Positions 1-6,195 of a stretch of 64,000 bases of DNA are shown piece after piece. The DNA comes from Pseudomonas sp. 6D_7.1_Bac1 (GTDB lineage: Bacteria; Pseudomonadota; Gammaproteobacteria; Pseudomonadales; Pseudomonadaceae), in contig NZ_JANLNW010000051.1 of the NCBI RefSeq assembly GCF_025465945.1, positions 186,001 through 250,000 of the forward strand, in the 5' to 3' direction. A model generated the notes under the pieces. That model was not told the origin of the DNA, did not search any database, and worked only from the letters and a program-made list of their open reading frames with translations. A program made the position numbers and the translations under genes. Position 1 is the first letter of the stretch. Every line of letters starts with the position of its first letter.

Positions 1-1203
1 CGTCAGCGCCTGTCGTGGCCTATTCTTGACGCCTTCCGCAGCGCTGCCGAACAAACCGGCATCGCCAGCATCGATGACTTCAACCAGGGCGACAACGAAG
101 GTTGCGGCTACTTCCAGGTCAACCAGAAGGCCGGCGTACGCTGGAACGCCGCCAAGGCCTTTCTCAAACCGATTCGCCATCGACCGAACCTCACGGTGCT
201 GACCGACGTTGAAGTCGACCGCGTGCTGCTGGAAAACGGCCGGGCATCGGTAATCAGTGCTCGCTGGAAAGGTCAGACCAGGACCTTTCGCGCACAACGG
301 GAAATTATCCTCAGCGCTGGCTCCGTCGGCTCGCCGAGTATCCTGCAGCGCTCCGGAATCGGCCCCGGCAGCCTGCTCAAACGCCTGGGGATCGGCGTTG
401 TCCACGAACTCAATGGGGTCGGCGGCAACCTGCAGGATCACTTGCAGTTGCGGTTGATCTATAAGCTTGAAAACGCCCGGACCCTGAACCAGATCGCGGG
501 CAGCCTGTGGGGCAAGATGGGCATGGGCCTGCGTTATTTGTACGACCGCAGCGGCCCGTTATCAATGGCGCCGAGTCAGCTCGGCGCGTTCGCCCGCTCC
601 GGGCCGGAACAGACCTCAGCCAACCTCGAATACCACGTCCAGCCGCTGTCGCTCGAACGCTTCGGCGAACCTCTGCATGCGTTCCCGGCATTCACCGCGT
701 CGGTGTGCGACCTGCGCCCGCAAAGCCGTGGCCGGGTGGAAATTGGTTCGGCCGACCCGCAGCAGGCGCCGCTGATTCAGCCCAATTACCTGAGCCATCC
801 CGAGGACCTGCGCGTGGCCGCCGATGCCATTCGCCTGACCCGACGTATCGTTGCCGCGCCGGCCTTGCAACCGTTCAAACCGGTCGAATACCTGCCGGGC
901 GATGCCTTGCAAAGCGAAGAACAACTGCACGAAGCCGCCGCGCGCATCGGCACGACGATCTTCCATCCCGTGGGCACCTGCCGCATGGGCAACGACGCAG
1001 ACGCGGTGGTCGACGCCCAGTTGCGGGTCCACGGCATTCCCGGCCTGCGCGTTGCCGATGCGTCGATCATGCCGCACATCACCTCGGGCAATACCTGCTC
1101 GCCTACACTGATGATTGCCGAGAAAGCGGCGCAGCTGATTCTCGCCGCATCGACCCTCAGGTATCTGCACAACGTTGAAATAGGTGAACAACTATGTCCG
1201 TAG
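1..1203 (+). CDS. GMC-family FAD oxidoreductase (choline/alcohol dehydrogenase-like), 5' truncated by window edge
   Basis: The reading frame is open from base 1, so the N-terminal FAD-binding part lies outside the window; about 400 residues are visible. The C-terminal GMC signature is clear: FHPVGTCRMG supplies the catalytic His and SGNTCSPTLMIAEK supplies the second active-site residue (Asn). Family members oxidise alcohols to aldehydes in the cytoplasm with FAD. The closest types are BetA/AlkJ-like alcohol dehydrogenases; the substrate cannot be told. The stop codon TAG (1201-1203) lies inside the left arm of a REPIN, so the last residues of the protein are set by the repeat junction. An MHS transporter follows on the same strand and may import a related substrate (inference). 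Confidence 0.9.
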   Translation, partial: RQRLSWPILDAFRSAAEQTGIASIDDFNQGDNEGCGYFQVNQKAGVRWNAAKAFLKPIRHRPNLTVLTDVEVDRVLLENGRASVISARWKGQTRTFRAQREIILSAGSVGSPSILQRSGIGPGSLLKRLGIGVVHELNGVGGNLQDHLQLRLIYKLENARTLNQIAGSLWGKMGMGLRYLYDRSGPLSMAPSQLGAFARSGPEQTSANLEYHVQPLSLERFGEPLHAFPAFTASVCDLRPQSRGRVEIGSADPQQAPLIQPNYLSHPEDLRVAADAIRLTRRIVAAPALQPFKPVEYLPGDALQSEEQLHEAAARIGTTIFHPVGTCRMGNDADAVVDAQLRVHGIPGLRVADASIMPHITSGNTCSPTLMIAEKAAQLILAASTLRYLHNVEIGEQLCP

Positions 1204-1346
1204 CAGCTGCCGAGCCCGCGAGGCTGCGTTCGAGGACGAAGTCCTCGCAAATCCTGAGCCCACGATTTGCCAGGAAGAGTGCGTTACCTGACTCGACGAC
1301 GGCTTCGCCGCCGAACGCAGCCTCGCGGGCTCGGCAGCTGCTACGG
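1198..1346. repeat. REPIN with perfect 35-bp inverted arms
   Basis: The left arm (1198-1232) and right arm (1312-1346) are exact reverse complements. The arms begin CCGTAGCAGCTGCCGAGC. A spacer of about 80 bp lies between them and contains smaller palindromes. The same arm sequence recurs at 51273-51429. The left arm supplies the stop codon of the preceding GMC gene. Confidence 0.9.
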
Positions 1347-1453
1347 GGGGTGGGACAGAAAGATGTGTAGATGCAATGGAATAGCAGCGCCAGCCCACAA
1401 GGCCGGCGCTGACAGTGGAACAACAATAAGTAAACACTGTGAGGGATACCGAC

Positions 1454-3076
1454 ATGTCAGAACAGGCTCAAACCATCGCCGCGACGCTCAGCGCCGGCAC
1501 CAGCAAGGACACCCAGAAAGTCATCTTCGCCTCGTCCCTCGGGACGGTGTTCGAGTGGTATGACTTCTTCCTCTACGGCGCCCTCGCGGCGGTGATCAGT
1601 AAACAGTTTTTCGCCGGGGTCAACGACACCACGGCGTTCATCTTTGCGCTGATGGCCTTCGCCGCCGGCTTCATCGTGCGGCCGTTCGGCGCGCTGGTGT
1701 TTGGTCGCCTGGGAGACATGATCGGGCGCAAATATACGTTCCTCGCGACGATCATCCTGATGGGCCTGGCAACGTTCTGCGTCGGTCTGTTGCCGACCTA
1801 CGCCAGCATCGGGATTGCCGCGCCGATCATTCTGGTGGTGCTGCGCATGCTCCAGGGTCTGGCACTGGGCGGTGAATACGGTGGCGCGGCAACCTACGTC
1901 GCCGAGCACGCGCCGCTCGGTAAACGCGGCTTCCACACCAGCTGGATTCAGTCCACCGCCACCCTCGGTTTACTGCTGTCGTTACTGGTAGTGCTCGGTT
2001 GCCGCTACTTCACGGGGGATCAGTTCGAAGTCTGGGGCTGGCGCATTCCGTTCCTGCTGTCGATCGTTCTACTGGGCATTTCAACCTGGATTCGCCTGAG
2101 CCTGCACGAGTCGCCGGCCTTCTTGAAAATGAAAGAGGAAGGCAAGGGCTGCAAAGCGCCGATCCGCGAATCCTTCGGCAACTGGGAAAACCTGAGAGTG
2201 GTGCTGATCGCGCTGTTCAGCATCAACGCCGGGCAAGCAGTGACCTTCTACGCCGCGCAGTTCTACGTGTTGTTCTTCCTCACCCAGTTCCTGAAGATGG
2301 ACCCGGCCCTGGCCAATACCTTGCTAATCATCAGCGTGGTAATCGGCGCGCCGTTCTTCATTTTCTTCGGCTGGCTGTCTGACCGGGTCGGGCGCAAACC
2401 GGTCCTGATGCTGGGCCTGCTGCTGGCGACCGCGCTGTACTTTCCGATTTTCAAAACCCTGGCCCACTACGCCAACCCGGCCATCGACCGGGCCAGCCAA
2501 CAGGCACCGATCACCGTACTGGCCGATCCGGCCACCTGCACCTTCCAGTTCGACCCGGTGGGCAAGGCGCGTTTTGACAGCCCTTGCGACAAGGTCAAAA
2601 CCTTCCTGGTCAAGCAAGGCCTGCCTTACAGCAGCGAAGCCGCCCCTGCGGGCAGCGCGGTGCAAGTGAGCGTTGGCGACGTGAAGATCGATGGTTACGA
2701 CGAGGCGGCCCTGCGCGGTGCCGTAACCCTCGCCGGCTACCCGCAACAGGCAGACACGCAGCTCATCAACAAACCCATGATCGTGGCGCTGATCGTCGCG
2801 CTGATCATCATCTCCGCGATGTGCTACGGTCCGTTGGCAGCGCTGATGGTCGAACTGTTCCCGACGCGCATCCGCTACACCTCGATGTCCCTGCCCTATC
2901 ACATCGGCAACGGCTGGTTTGGGGGGTTCCTGCCGACCGTGTCGTTCGCGCTGGTGGTGTACACCGGGGATATTTTCTATGGCTTGTGGTACCCGGTGCT
3001 GATCACCGGCGTGAGCCTGGTGGTGGGCATGATCTGCCTGCGTGAGACGAAAAACGTGGACCTGAACAAAAACTGA
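1454..3076 (+). CDS. MFS transporter of the metabolite:H+ symporter (MHS) type
   Basis: A 540-residue inner-membrane protein with 12 predicted helices. The motif after helix 2 is GRLGDMIGRK and the repeat between helices 8 and 9 is GWLSDRVGRKP, as in MHS members such as shikimate, alpha-ketoglutarate and proline/betaine symporters. It is about 100 residues longer than usual because of a hydrophilic insert near residues 335-425. That insert holds two cysteines (TCTF and SPCDKV) and lies just before helix 11. The start chosen is ATG 1454, behind GAGGGA; a GTG at 1439 in frame is less likely. It probably imports an organic acid or osmolyte. The GMC dehydrogenase upstream suggests a shared substrate, but this is inference. 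Confidence 0.88.
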   Translation: MSEQAQTIAATLSAGTSKDTQKVIFASSLGTVFEWYDFFLYGALAAVISKQFFAGVNDTTAFIFALMAFAAGFIVRPFGALVFGRLGDMIGRKYTFLATIILMGLATFCVGLLPTYASIGIAAPIILVVLRMLQGLALGGEYGGAATYVAEHAPLGKRGFHTSWIQSTATLGLLLSLLVVLGCRYFTGDQFEVWGWRIPFLLSIVLLGISTWIRLSLHESPAFLKMKEEGKGCKAPIRESFGNWENLRVVLIALFSINAGQAVTFYAAQFYVLFFLTQFLKMDPALANTLLIISVVIGAPFFIFFGWLSDRVGRKPVLMLGLLLATALYFPIFKTLAHYANPAIDRASQQAPITVLADPATCTFQFDPVGKARFDSPCDKVKTFLVKQGLPYSSEAAPAGSAVQVSVGDVKIDGYDEAALRGAVTLAGYPQQADTQLINKPMIVALIVALIIISAMCYGPLAALMVELFPTRIRYTSMSLPYHIGNGWFGGFLPTVSFALVVYTGDIFYGLWYPVLITGVSLVVGMICLRETKNVDLNKN

Positions 3077-3086
3077 CGGCATAAAA

Positions 3087-3117
3087 AAGTCCGCCCATGT
3101 TGGCCCTGGGCGGACTT
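3087..3117. terminator. Intrinsic terminator between the MHS transporter and aprA
   Basis: An 11-bp perfect stem (AAGTCCGCCCA, 3087-3097, pairs with 3107-3117). On the minus strand the stem is followed by a run of T, so it fits termination of aprA best. On the plus strand it follows the MHS gene by 10 bases and may act in both directions. Confidence 0.85.
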
Positions 3118-3126
3118 CTACTTCAC

Positions 3127-3146
3127 AGAACCGCGTCTGCGGTTCT
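3127..3146. other. Second hairpin downstream of aprA
   Basis: AGAACCGC and GCGGTTCT form a perfect 8-bp stem with a GTCT loop. It lies between the aprA stop and the intrinsic terminator. There is no T-run, so it may be a 3' mRNA stabilising structure rather than a terminator. Confidence 0.6.
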
Positions 3147-3158
3147 TGTCATCAGAGT

Positions 3159-4592
3159 TTAGGCCACAATGTCCGTGGTTGCCGCCTGGCCCACCACACC
3201 CAGTGCAAAATCCACCGCACCGTGGCCGGTCAGGTCGACATACAGGCTGGTCTGGTTGGTCTGGGCGAAGTAAGTCAGGATTGCATCGCCGGCATGGCCG
3301 GTGAAGCCGCTGACGAAGTTCAGCGTGGCAGCGCCAGAGGAGAACTGCGCGATGCCCGACAGGTCGATTTTGTCCTCACCGCTGGTGAAATCCATGATCC
3401 AGTCTGGCGCGGTCATGGTCGAGTCGGACGCCGTACCGTAGACGAAGGTGTCCGCCCCGGCTCCGCCCCACAAGGTATCGCCGCCACCGCCACCGTAGAT
3501 GATGTCGTTACCGGCACCGCCCATGATCAGGTTGGCCACCGCGTTGCCGATCAGCAGGTCATTGCCCGAACCACCGATGGCGTTTTCCACGGTCACGCCG
3601 TGGGCGATGGACACGTTGCCGACCAGACCGCCGACATCAGAGAACGAACCTTCATTGAGGTTGATCTTCTGATTCTGATTGAAGCCGGAAAAATCCAGGG
3701 TGTCGTTGCCGCCACCGTCCCACACCGAGAACACCACTTTGGAATCAGACGAGGTGGCACTGTAGAAGTCGCGACCGGCGTTGGAGTGGAAGCCGTAGAC
3801 CGTATCATCGGCACGGGTGCCGAGGTTGGCACCGTAGAGCTTTTGCACCGCGACAATGTCGTCCATCAACGGAGCTGACGCATAAGCACCACTGCCGTCC
3901 TTGCTGAAGTTCTGACCGGTGTTGCTCTCACTCCAGTAGCTCATGAGGCTGTAGCCACGGGTGTCCTGAGCATAGGTCACGTCGTTATAGGTCGGGTTGC
4001 CGTTGCCTGCGTTATAGACGCCAGGATGGGACAGGCCCAGGCTGTGGCCGATTTCGTGGGTCAAGGTCTGACGACCGTAGTTGTTGGTGCCCGGCGTCTC
4101 ATTGACCCGATACTGATCGTTGATCAGGTACCAGGACTGGCCATCGTAGCTGCCACCCGAAGGCAAGTAGGCGAACGCCGCACCGCCGGTGCTGACATCG
4201 TAGTTACCGAAACTCAGGTGCCCGTCGCCGCCCGTCGCCCCTTCCTTGAACGTCACGTTGGCGACGTCCGACCAGGATTGCAGAGAGAGTTTCGCCTGGG
4301 CTTTCTGCAGATCGCTGAACTCGCTGAAATGGCCCAGCTTCGTGTTGTAGTTCGCAGGCGCCGAGGACATGAAACTGAAGCTCAGTTCGACTTTGCCGTT
4401 GCCATCATTATCGTGCCAGGACAGGTTTTTACGCAGAATCTGATCGGCCGCTTGATCCGCTGTGAATGACGGCTTGCCGTTGATCAACTCAGTGCCACCG
4501 CGATCATACAAATGGCTGAAGGCATCGACCTGGCTGTAGGCCGAACTGACCTGCCCTGCAGGAATGACGGCTTTTGCTTTGGCTTGTGACAT
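3159..4592 (-). CDS. aprA: Serralysin-type alkaline metalloprotease AprA
   Basis: A secreted zinc protease of the M10B serralysin family, 477 residues, the normal family length. The zinc motif [11 protein letters not shown] sits near residue 179 and the Met-turn SLMSYW follows. Calcium-binding RTX nonapeptides ([21 protein letters not shown]) lie near residues 340-380. The C-terminus is the usual uncleaved type I secretion signal region. There is no N-terminal signal peptide. ATG 4592 was chosen over GTG 4595. The start is preceded by AAGGA inside an exact RsmA/E consensus, which predicts Gac/Rsm control. No protease inhibitor gene and no aprDEF type I exporter lie next to it, unlike the common P. 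fluorescens apr operon, so the exporter must be elsewhere. Confidence 0.95.
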   Translation of the reverse strand: MSQAKAKAVIPAGQVSSAYSQVDAFSHLYDRGGTELINGKPSFTADQAADQILRKNLSWHDNDGNGKVELSFSFMSSAPANYNTKLGHFSEFSDLQKAQAKLSLQSWSDVANVTFKEGATGGDGHLSFGNYDVSTGGAAFAYLPSGGSYDGQSWYLINDQYRVNETPGTNNYGRQTLTHEIGHSLGLSHPGVYNAGNGNPTYNDVTYAQDTRGYSLMSYWSESNTGQNFSKDGSGAYASAPLMDDIVAVQKLYGANLGTRADDTVYGFHSNAGRDFYSATSSDSKVVFSVWDGGGNDTLDFSGFNQNQKINLNEGSFSDVGGLVGNVSIAHGVTVENAIGGSGNDLLIGNAVANLIMGGAGNDIIYGGGGGDTLWGGAGADTFVYGTASDSTMTAPDWIMDFTSGEDKIDLSGIAQFSSGAATLNFVSGFTGHAGDAILTYFAQTNQTSLYVDLTGHGAVDFALGVVGQAATTDIVA

Positions 4593-4596
4593 CACT

Positions 4597-4606
4597 ACGT
4601 CCTTGT
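4597..4606 (-). promoter_or_regulatory. RsmA/RsmE binding site over the aprA ribosome binding site
   Basis: The minus strand reads ACAAGGACGT, an exact match to the RsmA/CsrA-family consensus (A/U)CANGGANG(U/A). The GGA is the Shine-Dalgarno core, 4 bases upstream of the start codon region. Binding would block ribosome entry until Rsm small RNAs titrate the protein. The match is seen; binding is inferred. Confidence 0.75.
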
Positions 4607-4869
4607 TTCAAATAATCGGTTCCGATAGACCACGGCGACCCCTTCGCGAGATCGTCCTATCACTCGCCCTGTTGAAGGCGTAACAAAACTGACACAGGTT
4701 GAAGTGACGGGGCTATTGAATTTTTAGATAGCGGCCCGCTCAAGGGCAAAGCGCCACGCCCCGATTGGCCTGACTGACGGTACGCCCCTTTATCGTCAGC
4801 CCATTGACGTCCTCTCCCGGCAAGCGCCAGATAATGAGTCCGGCAATGTTCGGACAAGGGTGGTTCAAC

Positions 4870-5220
4870 ATGGCAAAAGTCACCGTTTTGGCAGGAGATT
4901 TTCTACAAGGCGATAGTGAATACCGTGAAGGGGCGTTCCGGCTGAAAACCCCTTTCAAACCTAACCAAGGAACCAAAGTACAGGCTTCGGCGTTCAGAAC
5001 CGTGGAGGTTGCGTCCCAGGATTCTACCAACAAGGGTGCCATTGGCTACGGCATCGCGGGCGCCTTGCTGCTTGGCCCCGTCGGGGCAATCGCAGGCTAC
5101 CTGATGGCCGGCAGGGAGACTGAGATCACGTTCATCGCCACCTTCAAGGATGGCAGCAAGCTGTTGGCGGCAACTGACAGCGACACGTATCGGGATATAT
5201 CCCGACACGTGAGCCATTAA
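4870..5220 (+). CDS. Small conserved-type hypothetical protein with a glycine-zipper-like segment
   Basis: 116 residues starting MAKVTVLAGDF. The start at ATG 4870 is preceded by AAGGG. An upstream in-frame ATG at 4804 gives a less natural N-terminus. The middle has a Gly/Ala-rich hydrophobic stretch (IGYGIAGALLLGPVGAIAGYLMAG), which could be a single helical hairpin or a glycine zipper. The rest is soluble and charged. The family and function are not recognised. It stands alone between the aprA promoter region and a strong terminator. Confidence 0.75.
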   Translation: MAKVTVLAGDFLQGDSEYREGAFRLKTPFKPNQGTKVQASAFRTVEVASQDSTNKGAIGYGIAGALLLGPVGAIAGYLMAGRETEITFIATFKDGSKLLAATDSDTYRDISRHVSH

Positions 5221-5238
5221 AATTGCGCACCAACCCTC

Positions 5239-5273
5239 GTGCTCATGACATTCAGCCGTAATGTCGTGAGCAC
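5239..5273 (+). terminator. Intrinsic terminator after the 116-residue protein
   Basis: A 14-base inverted repeat (5239-5252 with 5260-5273, GTGCTCATGACATT and its near complement) with a 7-base loop is followed by TTTCGTTT. It lies 18 bases after the stop codon. Confidence 0.8.
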
Positions 5274-5623
5274 TTTCGTTTAAACATCGATAACTATCGA
5301 ATATAACTATTCTGATATTTTCTACTATGCTCATCAACTCCAGTCCTTACCTGTCTAATACCTAAACAGAGTGGTTTTGATGTTGACTTCAGCGGCCTGC
5401 CTCAGTACATTGCGCGGGCCGGTAACTCAGGCCTTTTTTCAACTCACAAAAGAATCCAATGGACACAGTATCTAGACGCTGTCTGGCTGATGCGAATTCG
5501 CAGAGCTGGGCACTTAACCCAGAAAATGACGGGACTCGACTCTTCGGTCGGGTGAGCTGCGCTAGGGCTTGACGCTCCATCGTAACTTGCCTCTCCGGCG
5601 TCAGTCCGGTTGCGAGGCATGTT

Positions 5624-5911
5624 ATGAACTTCAAATCTGCTGTAATGCCAGGTGTACGCGCCTTCGCCTCGACGATGCGCGTAAAACTCTGCCGTGAGCG
5701 CCCTGTGGCGACTCGCTCTCCATTCTCCCCCTCTTCGCACACTCAGGCTCACCTGCGTGCCAATTGGCGCGTCTGCCCGTCGACCGGCCAACTCCAGCAA
5801 CGCTGGAGCGTCGACGAAAGCCAGGAACCACCGAGTCGGTGCTTTGCGCACCTGCTGCAGCAGGCCAGCCTGATGCTGGGCCTGTACCTCGGAGCGCGCA
5901 CTTTCAGCTGA
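5624..5911 (+). CDS. Possible small hypothetical protein (95 residues)
   Basis: The C-terminal half (RANWRVCPSTGQLQQRW through the Pro-rich and Leu-rich end) reads like real protein and resembles short Pseudomonas hypothetical proteins with a W-x-x-CPxTGxLxxxW pattern, from memory. The N-terminal part looks poorly coding. ATG 5645 is an alternative start. Several overlapping ORFs on the other strand look less natural. The stop codon lies inside a hairpin (5900-5920). No function can be given. Confidence 0.35.
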   Translation: MNFKSAVMPGVRAFASTMRVKLCRERPVATRSPFSPSSHTQAHLRANWRVCPSTGQLQQRWSVDESQEPPSRCFAHLLQQASLMLGLYLGARTFS

Positions 5912-5920
5912 TCTGAAAGT
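5900..5920. other. Hairpin over the end of the 95-residue ORF
   Basis: ACTTTCAG and CTGAAAGT form a perfect 8-bp stem around CTGAT. There is no clear T-run, so it is a weak terminator candidate or a structured leader element. Confidence 0.5.
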
Positions 5921-5944
5921 ACTTCCACGCCGTGAACCAGCGTT

Positions 5945-5959
5945 TTCCTTAATAAGGAA
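5945..5959. promoter_or_regulatory. Perfect 7-bp dyad TTCCTTA-A-TAAGGAA
   Basis: A symmetric site with a single central base, 237 bases before the mgtA start. Its form suits a dimeric regulator operator. The binding protein is unknown. Confidence 0.4.
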
Positions 5960-6030
5960 TTCGGCAACTTTCTATTGCCCGCTTAAACACACATTTATTG
6001 GAAACCGTTATGGACGAAGCCAGTTGTAGG

Positions 6031-6067
6031 TTCGCTGTATACCGTTTGTTATTGGGTATGCAGCGAA
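6031..6067 (+). promoter_or_regulatory. Stable hairpin in the mgtA leader
   Basis: TTCGCTGTATACC (6031-6043) pairs with GGTATGCAGCGAA (6055-6067), with one G-T pair, around an AT-rich loop. It is followed by an A-rich, not T-rich, stretch. It is therefore not an ordinary terminator for mgtA transcription and is more likely a leader RNA structure. Confidence 0.5.
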
Positions 6068-6165
6068 CGTTAAAACATAAAAAACACAACGCCCTGAATC
6101 GATCGCTTACTTGCGCTTCGACATACTTTCGCTCGCCTTTAATTAGCTGAGTTGTCTGTGTGTCG

Positions 6166-6183
6166 TGCCGCAAGCCTGCGGCA
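6166..6183 (+). promoter_or_regulatory. Hairpin touching the mgtA Shine-Dalgarno
   Basis: TGCCGCA and TGCGGCA form a 7-bp stem with an AGCC loop. The last base of the stem is the first A of the AGGAG ribosome binding site (6183-6187). It could limit ribosome access to mgtA. Confidence 0.5.
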
Positions 6184-6195
6184 GGAGTACACACA

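Larger units (their letters stand above)
5274..6195 (+). other. Long non-coding/leader region upstream of mgtA
   Basis: About 900 bases with no convincing large gene. Seen here: a 31-codon ORF (ATG 5380 to TAG 5475) spanning a GGCCTG/CAGGCC inverted repeat (5394-5399, 5428-5433) followed by six T; a possible small gene at 5624-5911; a hairpin at 5900-5920; a TTCCTTA-A-TAAGGAA dyad at 5945-5959; and two further hairpins at 6031-6067 and 6166-6183. A 31-codon ORF over an attenuator-like hairpin would fit leader-peptide control of a magnesium transporter, but no M-box was recognised. Confidence 0.5.

Noticed and set aside
4660..4857. A 65-codon minus-strand frame in the aprA upstream region
   Set aside because: Random-looking composition, no ribosome site and no similarity pattern; treated as non-coding.
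5389..5851. Minus-strand frames of 117 and 135 codons upstream of mgtA
   Set aside because: They overlap each other in different frames and the plus-strand candidate at 5624, and none shows a convincing motif.
5274..6195. A classical M-box magnesium riboswitch upstream of mgtA
   Set aside because: The hairpins present do not reproduce the conserved M-box core as I know it, so no riboswitch was called.
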